64,000 nucleotides of DNA from Calothrix membranacea FACHB-236 (lineage in GTDB: Bacteria > Cyanobacteriota > Cyanobacteriia > Cyanobacteriales > Nostocaceae), in assembly GCF_014696315.1 (NCBI RefSeq), contig NZ_JACJPX010000045.1, forward strand, positions 1 to 64,000. The letters run 5' to 3'. Position 1 is the first letter of the stretch; the number at the start of each line of letters is the position of its first letter. Below the pieces are notes generated by a model. The model ran no database searches. It saw only the letters and a list, made by a program, of their open reading frames with translations, and was not told the DNA's origin. The position numbers were made by a program, and so were the translations under genes. Of the stretch, positions 26,865 to 34,837 are shown in pieces.

Positions 26865-26914
26865 CATGAATGATACGTCCTGTTAGTTGGCGCTGTCAAG
26901 ACGTATCCTTCATG
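26865..26914. promoter_or_regulatory. Inverted repeat at the XRE gene start, probable operator
   Basis: Arms of 15 bp, CATGAATGATACGTC (26865-26879) and GACGTATCCTTCATG (26900-26914), pair with one mismatch across 20 bases. It overlaps the likely start of the XRE regulator, which fits self-repression by a dimeric HTH protein. As RNA it could also hide the start codon. Confidence 0.55.
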
Positions 26915-27187
26915 AACCATTCGTCTTGTATGATAGAAGAAAATCACGCAAAACAGGATAAGTCTCCCTTGAGGCTACTAAGAGAACAAGCAGGTTTAAC
27001 ACGACCTGAAGTAAAGCAACTGATTGGAGTATCTGAACGTAGGCAGGCTGACTGGGAATCAGGGAAAGCCATGCCAAGCGTTGAAAATGTTGTAGCGCTA
27101 TGTCGCTTGTACAAAGTCTCCATGAAAACGATGTGCAAATCTTTAGGTATTGACACAACAGGAGTTCCTAACGACATCAATGATTAA
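26912..27187 (+). CDS. XRE-family helix-turn-helix regulator
   Basis: About 91 residues. The HTH spans LRLLREQAGLTRPEVKQLI, GVSERRQADWESGKAMPS and VVALCRLYKVSM, the usual five-helix XRE domain with little else attached, so it is a small DNA-binding repressor. Start is uncertain: ATGs at 26870, 26912 and 26930 are in frame; I chose 26912 because 26870 would fall inside the inverted repeat and none has a good Shine-Dalgarno. Position at the head of the rightward replication genes suggests it controls element copy number or lysogeny-like maintenance. Confidence 0.8.
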   Translation: MNHSSCMIEENHAKQDKSPLRLLREQAGLTRPEVKQLIGVSERRQADWESGKAMPSVENVVALCRLYKVSMKTMCKSLGIDTTGVPNDIND

Positions 27188-27202
27188 ATTCTAAAAACCA
27201 AA

Positions 27203-27235
27203 AAGCCACCTGTGACCTAAACTCCTGGGTGGCTT
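27203..27235 (+). terminator. Hairpin after the XRE gene
   Basis: Stem AAGCCACC/GGTGGCTT (8 bp) with a 17-base loop, 15 bases after the XRE stop; only a short T-run follows. A similar hairpin AAGCC...GGCTT follows the next gene at about 27569-27602, so these may be partial terminators that grade expression. Confidence 0.5.
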
Positions 27236-27269
27236 ATTCAAAATTGCGATCGCCAATGACCAACGACTA

Positions 27270-27536
27270 ATGACTAACCAACCATCACCAGAAATTGATG
27301 CAGCTATTGCCAGGCTAAATCAGGCTAAACAGTTCGCTATTTCCGAATTGTATGTATTTACAGATTATCTCCGCACTGTTGACCCCGAATTGATGGCTAG
27401 TGAAGCAATGACCATTACCGGATATGTCTTGTATCAATTGCCAAACTTATTCAAAGAAAATCCGAACATCTTAGCTGACATCAAAGAAATAGCCACAAAA
27501 ATCAAACTTCAACGCTCAGATATTAGTAACAGCTAA
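27270..27536 (+). CDS. Unknown element protein, 88 residues
   Basis: Helical, acidic protein (PEIDAAIARLNQAKQFAISEL at the N-terminus, ending in DIKEIATKIKLQR). No domain is recognised. It sits between the XRE regulator and the replication-initiator-like gene in the same direction and is bracketed by two hairpins, so it may have its own transcript level. Confidence 0.55.
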   Translation: MTNQPSPEIDAAIARLNQAKQFAISELYVFTDYLRTVDPELMASEAMTITGYVLYQLPNLFKENPNILADIKEIATKIKLQRSDISNS

Positions 27537-27625
27537 TAACCTGATTTTGAACACTTAAAAAAATAATAAGCCTACTAGAAGTTACCAGCAACTAGAAGGC
27601 TTAACAACAGATTGCTAACTTAATT

Positions 27626-28528
27626 ATGACATTAAACCCATCACAAAAACTGTCACCCAGGACAGAAAAAGAACTGGCATTTTTCCTCGAACATAATACC
27701 ATTCCTCTGACACAAGCATTGTGGGAATGGATAGCAATTCAGGGAAAGATAGGCACACAAATAGAAATTGACCTCAAAGACTTTGAAGAATTCACCAACA
27801 AACACCGAGGGAATAAATTTGCACGTTGGTGGATGAAAAAGAAATTTCAATGGCTAGTTAATAAGCGCATCATTCAAATCATCAAAGAGTTCAGTAGCAC
27901 AGCATACCGGATACTTTTAAGACCTTTTAACTGGTTAAAACCACGTAAAAAAAATTCGCAAAATCACTTGCAAAACCGCAACTACTCTTGCGATTTAGAT
28001 ACCTCAAATGACCAGTTAGCAAGGGACGGGGTAAACAACAACAACACTTATATTCCTAAGATATCTGAGAGCGAACGTGATGAGTTACGCAAGATACTTG
28101 ATGTTGTCAAACTCTGTGAACAGTACGGTTATCAGTCACCTATTAAGAAATTACCTGTTAACCTTTCCATTGCTGAAATCAAAGCCAATTTAGAGCAATG
28201 GTCAAGCCAGCAGTACGAAGAATTAGAAAGACGTTATGACATTCTCAAGCTTTGTGCTGACTATGGGGTTTATTACCATCCCCAAACATCAGGTACTCAA
28301 GAACTCTTTTATTACGAAATTGAAGAAATTGAATTATCCCTCAAACACTTCATCAAGTCCGGTGGATTTGAAAAACGGGGTAATGGTCAACCAATTATTT
28401 CCAATCCTCAAGGTTGGTTAATTAAATGTTTGCGTGAAGGTTGGTACTTCACATTTCCAGATAAAACTAATTTTTTAGACATCTTGAGCAACTTATTACC
28501 AAAGAACATTTCCAAAGATTACCCATAA
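27626..28528 (+). CDS. Replication-initiator-like protein
   Basis: A 300-residue basic protein. The N-terminal half has helix-turn-helix-like character (EKELAFFLEHNTIPLTQALW; FARWWMKKKFQWLVNKRII) and a basic linker rich in Lys/Asn. The C-terminus ends in SNPQGWLIKCLREGWYFTF, the NP-x-GWL-(5)-GW pattern seen in DnaD-like and plasmid/phage replication proteins. I infer it starts replication of the excised element. No nuclease, helicase or Walker motif is present. Confidence in the exact role is modest. Confidence 0.55.
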   Translation: MTLNPSQKLSPRTEKELAFFLEHNTIPLTQALWEWIAIQGKIGTQIEIDLKDFEEFTNKHRGNKFARWWMKKKFQWLVNKRIIQIIKEFSSTAYRILLRPFNWLKPRKKNSQNHLQNRNYSCDLDTSNDQLARDGVNNNNTYIPKISESERDELRKILDVVKLCEQYGYQSPIKKLPVNLSIAEIKANLEQWSSQQYEELERRYDILKLCADYGVYYHPQTSGTQELFYYEIEEIELSLKHFIKSGGFEKRGNGQPIISNPQGWLIKCLREGWYFTFPDKTNFLDILSNLLPKNISKDYP

Positions 28529-28578
28529 AAAAATAGCTGCAACGCGGTGCAACTACTACTCTCATTGGATTTTAAATT

Positions 28579-28776
28579 ATGACAGATTCACAATTTTTAT
28601 TCGACCATCAGCAAGTTGAGATTTTTAAAAACTGGATACGTCGGCGTTTCATTGATGAAGCTGATTTCCAAGAAATGCCGATTGAGTTTGCCCTGGCTTG
28701 GTCAGCTGCATTGAAAGAATTATCTGAGCAAGTCTCTCACCAGGTAGTCCCCTTTCGTCGCCGGGGTGAATTATGA
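28579..28776 (+). CDS. Unknown element protein, 65 residues
   Basis: Small acidic then basic protein (FDHQQVEIFKNWIRRRF ... PFRRRGEL). No domain recognised. Its stop overlaps the next start by four bases (ATGA), so it is translationally coupled to the 146-residue gene that follows. Confidence 0.55.
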   Translation: MTDSQFLFDHQQVEIFKNWIRRRFIDEADFQEMPIEFALAWSAALKELSEQVSHQVVPFRRRGEL

Positions 28777-29213
28777 CTGAGCAGTTAACACTTTTTGACT
28801 TGGCTTCTATTACTTCCCCAGCGCCGCCACCTGTATATGATCCAGCCTGGGATGCTGTTCCAGAACATAACCCGACTGTTCTGGAACAAGATACAGCGAT
28901 AACTCTCCCTATAGTTGAATACTTGGAAACAATGAGGGGCGATCGCCAACCTCATGTTCTGGAACGTGATACTAAAAATGCTGTTCCAGAACACGTCCAA
29001 TGGGTAGAAAGCTACTCTCCTTCCAAGCGTAAAGCTAATTCTTACTATCGCTACTGCTTCAAGCAATGCGGGAAGATTCACCATATTCACATATCCGGCG
29101 GGAATACGCGATCGCACTTGGCCCAAAATCGCTGCGCTCAAGTAGAAGCTGCAATCAGTGATGGACAATCACCAGATGAGATTAAGCAGTTGATTCGTCA
29201 GCAGCGTGAGTGA
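28773..29213 (+). CDS. Unknown element protein, 146 residues
   Basis: Two-part protein. The first 80 residues are proline/acid-rich and carry an imperfect repeat (AVPEHNPTVLEQDTAI and PHVLERDTKNAVPEH). The last 60 are basic with YRYCFKQCGKIHHIHISGG and two cysteines, which looks like a small nucleic-acid-binding module that may hold a metal. No family recognised. Coupled to the upstream gene. Confidence 0.55.
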   Translation: MTEQLTLFDLASITSPAPPPVYDPAWDAVPEHNPTVLEQDTAITLPIVEYLETMRGDRQPHVLERDTKNAVPEHVQWVESYSPSKRKANSYYRYCFKQCGKIHHIHISGGNTRSHLAQNRCAQVEAAISDGQSPDEIKQLIRQQRE

Positions 29214-29344
29214 CCTTTTTCCCCAGTCCCCAATCCCCAATGCCCAATGCCCATAAAAAACGCGATCGCAAAAATTCTTGAGTAAGGTGCAACTCAAATT
29301 GCGATCGCGCTAGTTAGTACGCGTACATAACAATCAACAATAAG

Positions 29345-29506
29345 TTAAGGCTCAATCCTAAGCGATGGCTGGTATAACTCGTCAATTTCATTCCAAGCCA
29401 GATCCGCCAGTTTCTCAAGTTCTTGAGCCAGGCTTAAGGGGTTGTCAAAATCCCCAGCTTGCAGCCGTTGGTAAAAATTTTCAATTTGTAAAAAGACTGG
29501 ATTCAT
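29345..29506 (-). CDS. 53-residue ORF coupled to the integrase
   Basis: Frame MNPVFLQIENFYQRLQ ... LAQELEKLADLAWNEID ... RIEP, acidic and helical. Its ATG overlaps the integrase stop (ATGA), the coupling seen elsewhere in this element, which is the main reason for calling it. Possible recombination directionality or accessory factor by position only; no sequence resemblance to known excisionases. Confidence 0.6.
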   Translation of the reverse strand: MNPVFLQIENFYQRLQAGDFDNPLSLAQELEKLADLAWNEIDELYQPSLRIEP

Positions 29507-30084
29507 AAAGTTGCTATTGCTCCCCTCACTTCATCAATGTCAATATCTATGTAAGGGTCAAGCCCTTTTTCGTCCCGATGTCCGGTAATCTTGCGAATCA
29601 CAGATTTAGCCGTTCCGTTTTTTCGCAGCCGGTTTACTAGACTCCGGCGGGTAGTATGCGTTGAGATTCCCTTAACACCCATTCCGGCCCGTTCTGTTGC
29701 TCGCTTCAAGATGTCATAGGCATTTCGCCAAGTAATCGCCTTAGTACCACACCGCGAAGGAAATAACCAAATTGACTCTCCTGGCTTGAACCTGGAAAGC
29801 GAATCTCTAAGATTTTCATGAACGGGAATTTCTATCGTGTCAGCTGTCCCGTCTGGGCGATGCTTCCTAATGATTCCCTGAAAAATGAGCGTATCTTTGG
29901 GGCGGCCTTTCTCGTCATAAACATCGCTGATTTTTAGCTGAATCAACGCCCCCCACCTCTCCCCGGTGTACCAAGCTAGATCCAAAAGTAATTTATATTT
30001 TTCCGTCCGGACTTGTTTACGGATTTTTACAAAATCACTATCAGATATAACTGCGGCTTTTCCGCTTCTGTTATTTTTAGGCAT
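29503..30084 (-). CDS. Minimal tyrosine recombinase
   Basis: About 193 residues covering only the catalytic domain of phage-type integrases. Arg I is in YTGERWGAL, His-x-x-Arg is HTTRRS, the second His is in ITGHRD and the nucleophile is the Tyr of LDPYIDID. The N-terminal core- and arm-binding domains of full integrases are absent, so it may act on simple inverted repeats or need a partner. The start at 30084 (MPKNNRSGK) is chosen as the domain begins there. It lies mid-element, not at an end, which argues against its having made the present insertion; dimer resolution or inversion is possible. Divergent from the virion-like genes. Confidence 0.8.
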   Translation of the reverse strand: MPKNNRSGKAAVISDSDFVKIRKQVRTEKYKLLLDLAWYTGERWGALIQLKISDVYDEKGRPKDTLIFQGIIRKHRPDGTADTIEIPVHENLRDSLSRFKPGESIWLFPSRCGTKAITWRNAYDILKRATERAGMGVKGISTHTTRRSLVNRLRKNGTAKSVIRKITGHRDEKGLDPYIDIDIDEVRGAIATL

Positions 30085-30104
30085 ATAACAACTAGATTTT
30101 GAAT

Positions 30105-30239
30105 ATTCCGCTTTTACCTGAAAAACTGGTAAAAGCGGAATTTTGTAGATAAGTACTATTAGTAAATATTTGCCCAATCCTAATACTGGTAATGCTTCCG
30201 CGTCCTCAGTGAATATTCCACTTCTACATAAAAGTGGAA
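30105..30239. promoter_or_regulatory. Twin inverted repeats in the divergent promoter region
   Basis: IR1: perfect 14-bp arms ATTCCGCTTTTACC (30105-30118) and their complement (30128-30141). IR2: TTCCACTT (30216-30223) / AAGTGGAA (30232-30239). Both left arms start GAATATTCC-CTT and are 110 bp apart (about ten helical turns). A related TTCCGCTTCT half-site is inside the integrase gene near 30060. They are likely operators or recombinase sites between the integrase and the rightward late-type genes. Confidence 0.6.
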
Positions 30240-30270
30240 GATTGCAGATATTTTCAATGCTGAATTATCA

Positions 30271-30651
30271 ATGAGTCATGAGTTAATAAATAATCGTCTC
30301 ATGGCTGAAATTACAGATTTAACTTTCCAGCAACTAGAAACAGCATCAGGTTTATCTAACCTTTTAATCGTTGATAATACAGCCGGCTTATTAATTAGAC
30401 TTTCAGCCTTAACAGGTACAGTTACCACAAATAAAAGTACAGCCGGAGTAGTGCAAGCAATGTACAAGCTGCGGGAATTTTGTGCGGCTGCTCAAATAAC
30501 CGCTAATGTAGGTCAAACCATTGGGGAAAGGTTATCAGCCTTCCCATCGGCCAGTAGTGGCACTGCAATTAATGGTTTTGTACTCACTAGTGGGCAAATT
30601 ATTACCAAAACCCCACTTTCAACAACCGGGATACTAGGAGCCAATAATTAA
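30271..30651 (+). CDS. Unknown protein, first of virion-like cluster
   Basis: A 126-residue protein, beta/turn rich in Thr, Ser and Gly (LSALTGTVTTNKSTAGVV; FPSASSGTAINGFVLTSG). This composition is common in structural proteins of phages. Its stop shares one base with the next start (TAATG). The likely start may be the ATG at 30301. No homologue recognised. Confidence 0.55.
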   Translation: MSHELINNRLMAEITDLTFQQLETASGLSNLLIVDNTAGLLIRLSALTGTVTTNKSTAGVVQAMYKLREFCAAAQITANVGQTIGERLSAFPSASSGTAINGFVLTSGQIITKTPLSTTGILGANN

Positions 30652-31208
30652 TGGCAGGGAAAACTGGGGTATTTCGTAACGTTAATATTTTGCATGAATT
30701 GAATGCAGCTACAGGTACGTCAACAATTGACCTTTATCAACCAGGTTGGCTCAATCCTTTTGATGTAAATAACGGATTGAAGTATTCAGGTTTTATTACA
30801 TCTTTAAGACTCACAATTGATTTACCTTCAATACCTGAACTCAGAGTAATAGATTCAGACTTACTAGATAGCCAAACAGTAATTGATAGCAATACTCAAG
30901 AAACTTTTAATCACAATTCTAAAAAGTGCTTAAGTTTCTACATGAAAACAGCAGTTACGCCACCAATTAAAGTAGTTGATGTTTATTTATTTAACCAACG
31001 CCCTTTCTATTACTTAGACCTCTTACCTTACTTTACGGCGGCCGGAACATTTGACTTAGCACCAGATGCAATGATTAGCTGTCAAATACGTGATGTAGGT
31101 AATGGTCTATTAAACGATGATGATAGATTGTTGATTCTCGGAACAGTTGTAGAAGAATCAAGCGATGTTATTTCACCCTTAGCAGAATCACTTTTGGAAA
31201 TTGAATAA
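30651..31208 (+). CDS. Unknown virion-like protein, 185 residues
   Basis: Beta-rich protein (GFITSLRLTIDLPSIPELR; CLSFYMKTAVTPPIKVVDVY; DAMISCQIRDVGNG) without signal peptide or membrane segment. Packed TAATG junctions on both sides show it belongs to one transcription unit with its neighbours. The fold might be a jelly roll, but I cannot identify a capsid family. Confidence 0.55.
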   Translation: MAGKTGVFRNVNILHELNAATGTSTIDLYQPGWLNPFDVNNGLKYSGFITSLRLTIDLPSIPELRVIDSDLLDSQTVIDSNTQETFNHNSKKCLSFYMKTAVTPPIKVVDVYLFNQRPFYYLDLLPYFTAAGTFDLAPDAMISCQIRDVGNGLLNDDDRLLILGTVVEESSDVISPLAESLLEIE

Positions 31209-32011
31209 TGAGAATTAGTAAATTACCCAATTATTCATCCCCAACACCCCAAGATATTCTACCTATTATAGATATTGATGGCGGTAGTGAAGGTCAACCC
31301 AAAACTAAGCGGGTAACAGTTGAAAATTTACTTTCACTTGTGACACCTGGTACTAGTAGTTTTGAAATTCCTACAACAATTAAAACTACTGCTGATGCTG
31401 GTGATTATTTCATAGGAATTGATAGCACAGGAGAGCTTTACAAAATTACTAAAGCTAATTTGTTAGCTGGGCTATCAACTGGTGGCGGTTCAACTGGTGG
31501 CGGTTCAGTCACACAAAATTTGATTACTTATTCCCAAGCTTTACATAATGCTGTTTGGAGTAATCAAGATGTGACAATTACAGCCAATGCAACAACAGCA
31601 CCAGACAGCACAACTACAGCCAGTGCAGCAAGTTTTAATACTACATCAGGCAAAATTTATCGTGTATCTGGACAAGGTGCTGCTGTTGTTGCTGGACAAA
31701 CTTACACCCACTCAATTTATGCGAAAGCTGCTAGTGGTACTTTTAATTTCAAACTAGGTCGAACAAATCAAGCAACTTGGTCAACTGCTTTTGTATCGAA
31801 TGAATTTACAGCCACTACCACATGGCAACGTTTTGAATTTTCTTATACTGTTCCAGCAGGTGAAACAGTCTCAGATTTCCTAGTTGGTGATGAAGATAAA
31901 ACTGGTTATTCTCTTCCTCAAACAGGGATTCTTTATCTATGGGGCGCACAAATTAACCAAGGTAGTACTGCTGTAACTTACACCCCAACAACAGGGTCAA
32001 TAGTACCTTAA
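31208..32011 (+). CDS. Fibre/adhesin-like virion protein
   Basis: A 267-residue protein. The N-terminus RISKLPNYSSPTPQDILPI followed by KRVTVENLLSL is the pattern found at the head-binding end of many phage fibre and neck proteins. A Gly/Ser linker (STGGGSTGGGS, about 91-101) leads to a carbohydrate-binding-like beta-sandwich that ends in LYLWGAQINQGSTAVTYTPT, close to LWGAQLEQGS endings of phage tail proteins. It probably contacts the host surface. This is the best evidence that the cluster encodes a particle. Confidence 0.7.
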   Translation: MRISKLPNYSSPTPQDILPIIDIDGGSEGQPKTKRVTVENLLSLVTPGTSSFEIPTTIKTTADAGDYFIGIDSTGELYKITKANLLAGLSTGGGSTGGGSVTQNLITYSQALHNAVWSNQDVTITANATTAPDSTTTASAASFNTTSGKIYRVSGQGAAVVAGQTYTHSIYAKAASGTFNFKLGRTNQATWSTAFVSNEFTATTTWQRFEFSYTVPAGETVSDFLVGDEDKTGYSLPQTGILYLWGAQINQGSTAVTYTPTTGSIVP

Positions 32012-32026
32012 TTTCTCGGTGGAAAT

Positions 32027-34024
32027 ATGCCTGTAGATTATGCAGAACCAACACAACTAAGAATTGAGGTATTAGCACCTAATTCTGATACACCGATATT
32101 AGTTAAAGAACCAACTCGGAGAACTTTTGACGTTGCCCCAGCCCCAGCCGGTCAACTAGCTAGACCAAACACCAGCTTGGGTAAACCCCATAATTTACCT
32201 GAGAGGCAAAATTCTCTCCGGGTTGACGGTCAATACAGAACTATTGAAGTTGTCACCCCACAACAAGCAGCCCAACAACAAAAACAAACTGACCAAATCA
32301 GAACTATTCAAAGCAATGGGTTAAACGCGCCTGGGGGAGTTACTAGCAGTTACGCGCGTGATCAGGCTTTTGCAGAACTTGGTTATTACACTGGATACGC
32401 TTTAGATGGTGCTTTTGATGGTATTCAAGGCAAGAAAGTCCCTAATGAAGCTCTTAGGCTTAAAAGAACTCCCTTAGAAGATTTAGCTTATCAAGGTGGT
32501 AATAGAGCCGGAAACGAAATTAGAAATATTGCCAAAGATGCTTTAGATAATGCTCGAAAAGTCCGTGAGGACTTATGGAAGAATCGCCCCAAATTTCAAA
32601 TTCCAGAAATTAAAATTCCTCAAATTGAAAAGCCACACATCCCAGAAATAAAGCTACCAGAGATTAAATTCCCTGAACTTCCCAAAATTCCTCAAATCAA
32701 AATTGAAATTAAGCCAGTAGTTAGACCAATTCCCAAAGATAAAAAACGTCAACTTCAAGAATTAGATATTACCCCTTGTGGACTAGTAATTTTTAAAGCT
32801 GCATACACAAGAAAGGTAATAGGTGAGTACTGGCACGAGGAAACTGCATCTTTTAAATTAATTACAGAACCCACATCAATTTCAGAAATTCAATCAGTAA
32901 TTAATCGCTGTTATAACCAGGTTGAAAATCCTGCTGATTTTTTAGAGGGTGGCGGTGGAACAGGAGTAGTTAATAATATTGATTTAGGTAACAACATCAG
33001 AGCTAGAGTCAATTTTAATGTTAGTGGATTTGCGAATGAAAACTGTCAGCCTAGAAATCCTCCTTTCGGTGGTCAATATTATCCTTATTATGAATATGCA
33101 TCTATCGGAGTAGAGATACTGGGAAGGAATGACACCAGCGCTTTATCTACAATTGTTGAACAATTGGATACTGCAATTTATCCAATGGAAATTTATGATA
33201 TTCAAGTATCTAACCCCAATCATCAAGCCTGTGTTTTAACTCATCCACCCACACCAGAAGAAAAACCACCACCAAAACCAGAAGAAAAGGATTGTTGTGA
33301 CATGGGATGCTGTTCTAAACCGACCACAGTTGACTATGCGAAAATTCAAGCATTGATGCAACAAACACTACAGAAAGCAACTTATCCAGTTATTATCCCT
33401 GTGGTGAATTGTACTTTTAATGAAACTTCAGGGAAATGGGAACCAAACACAAGTTATATAACATTACAAGTATTTGCAACTAATGCATCACAAGCAGCAG
33501 AGCAAGCACAATTACACCTTGAGCAAGCAAAACTTGCAACCCAATTCTGTGAAGCGAAAAATAATACTAGTGATGGTGGTGAATGTATAGCTTCATTGCC
33601 TGAAAGATATCAGCTTTCACCAGATGGGCATATACCCCAAATGGTTTACCTATTTCGTGAGGTTAAAGAGGATAACTCATTGGGTGATGATTATTATCCG
33701 ATTACAATGCCTCATCCTACTAATACAAATGCTTCCCAACAAACAGCGTTACCCAATTATAAAAAAGGTTCATGGGAACTGATTCTAACTTTAAAAGATA
33801 ACAGTAAAGTATTTGTAAATGCTTACTCCCAGGAAGATGCAGAGAACGAAATAACAGCAATTAAATCTAAAATTAACTCTACTTATTTAGAAAATTCCAT
33901 TCAAAAAATTGGACAGCGCAAAGGACAAGCGCTTAAAGAAATCACAGTTAAATGTGTACGAGTTGATTATTATCCTAACGGCACTAAGAACGCAAAACCA
34001 CAATGGGTTAAGCGCTTTAGTTAA
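32027..34024 (+). CDS. Large proline/isoleucine-repeat structural protein
   Basis: At 665 residues the largest element protein. About residues 185-235 form a rod-like tract of short units such as IPEIK, LPEIK, FPEL and IPQIK. The C-terminal part seems to contain three related modules, each a strand followed by an A/E-rich helix: SFKLITEPTSISEIQ, YITLQVFATNASQAAEQAQ, and WELILTLKD then VNAYSQEDAENEI. Between them is a cysteine cluster CCDMGCC, possibly metal-binding or disulphide-forming. No enzyme motif or Walker site. A spike, fibre or scaffold is plausible; no family is recognised. Confidence 0.6.
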   Translation: MPVDYAEPTQLRIEVLAPNSDTPILVKEPTRRTFDVAPAPAGQLARPNTSLGKPHNLPERQNSLRVDGQYRTIEVVTPQQAAQQQKQTDQIRTIQSNGLNAPGGVTSSYARDQAFAELGYYTGYALDGAFDGIQGKKVPNEALRLKRTPLEDLAYQGGNRAGNEIRNIAKDALDNARKVREDLWKNRPKFQIPEIKIPQIEKPHIPEIKLPEIKFPELPKIPQIKIEIKPVVRPIPKDKKRQLQELDITPCGLVIFKAAYTRKVIGEYWHEETASFKLITEPTSISEIQSVINRCYNQVENPADFLEGGGGTGVVNNIDLGNNIRARVNFNVSGFANENCQPRNPPFGGQYYPYYEYASIGVEILGRNDTSALSTIVEQLDTAIYPMEIYDIQVSNPNHQACVLTHPPTPEEKPPPKPEEKDCCDMGCCSKPTTVDYAKIQALMQQTLQKATYPVIIPVVNCTFNETSGKWEPNTSYITLQVFATNASQAAEQAQLHLEQAKLATQFCEAKNNTSDGGECIASLPERYQLSPDGHIPQMVYLFREVKEDNSLGDDYYPITMPHPTNTNASQQTALPNYKKGSWELILTLKDNSKVFVNAYSQEDAENEITAIKSKINSTYLENSIQKIGQRKGQALKEITVKCVRVDYYPNGTKNAKPQWVKRFS

Positions 34025-34126
34025 TGTTCTCCGTAAAACGATGACTTTTCCGGAGGCTTAACCCCTCCTTTCGGAAAGCATTTAAAAATAAAGCTATTTT
34101 TGACATAGTGAAAAACTTAATTAACT

Positions 34127-34456
34127 ATGGCGAAAGTACCTCACATCATTACAATTGAGGGCAAAAAATACTCCGCAATGTTACCTGATATCTATGATGA
34201 TATTAAGTCAGTTGTCGGTATTGAACAAGCCCCATCACCTGATAATACCGATTATGCAGGTAAGGTTACTATTAATCAATTTATTCAATCTGGCGACTTG
34301 GTTCGTATTCGTTGCCGATTAGAAAATAAGAAATACAAAAACGTTCTTTGTGTCTCAGCCAAGTTTGCTAGTGCTATGGCTGGTTTACTAACTAAAAAAG
34401 TTGGTGGCGTTGACGTAAAAACAACTGGTATACCTCGTCGGCAAAGGTTAGGTTAA
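34127..34456 (+). CDS. Virion-cluster protein, paralogue A
   Basis: A 109-residue basic protein, paralogous to the next gene: YDDIKSVVGIEQA aligns with YEGIKDQTGIEKV, and INQFIQSGDLVRIRCRLENK with the VKELLRTGVIWRIGIRYKD region. Separated from the next gene by seven bases. High expression products such as capsid or scaffold units often occur in such tandem pairs, but this is inference. Confidence 0.6.
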   Translation: MAKVPHIITIEGKKYSAMLPDIYDDIKSVVGIEQAPSPDNTDYAGKVTINQFIQSGDLVRIRCRLENKKYKNVLCVSAKFASAMAGLLTKKVGGVDVKTTGIPRRQRLG

Positions 34457-34463
34457 TCAAACT

Positions 34464-34835
34464 ATGGCATTACCTGTTTTACATAAAGTTAGCATTTCCG
34501 CCACCGATTTTTATTACATCAAGACTAGCGATGCTTATGAAGGCATCAAAGACCAAACTGGAATTGAGAAAGTAGCAGATCCAATTGGATCAGAGGAAGT
34601 AATTCCGGTTAAAGAACTTCTTAGAACTGGTGTAATTTGGCGCATTGGTATTCGTTACAAAGATAGTAATGGCAAGCGCAAATCTAGTCATTTACTAGTT
34701 TCTAGAGCCAAACTAGGGGCATTATTTGGTACTGAAGCATCTGGCAAGCTAGAAGATAAAGCTTATAAGCTAGCTGGTGTAACTAGAGGCACAATCGAAC
34801 AGATTTCCGGTCGTAGAAAAGCTAGTTTTGCTTAA
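34464..34835 (+). CDS. Virion-cluster protein, paralogue B
   Basis: A 123-residue basic protein that is the tandem paralogue of the 109-residue protein upstream, with a longer C-terminus ending in a Lys/Arg-rich tail (TRGTIEQISGRRKASFA). Shared core is a helix with the G-I-E motif followed by a beta hairpin (WRIGIRYKDSNGKRKSSHLLVS). Function unknown; two-base gap to the next start. Confidence 0.6.
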   Translation: MALPVLHKVSISATDFYYIKTSDAYEGIKDQTGIEKVADPIGSEEVIPVKELLRTGVIWRIGIRYKDSNGKRKSSHLLVSRAKLGALFGTEASGKLEDKAYKLAGVTRGTIEQISGRRKASFA

Positions 34836-34837
34836 TT

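Noticed and set aside
28785-29168. 127-codon minus-strand frame
   Set aside because: Shadow of the coupled plus-strand 146-residue gene, which has consistent junctions with its neighbours.
29503-30084. Tyrosine recombinase as the enzyme that made the present insertion (XisA-like excision element)
   Set aside because: The gene lies mid-element, only 5 bp are shared at the ends, and the leader of the DEDD recombinase matches both flanks; not excluded, but less likely.
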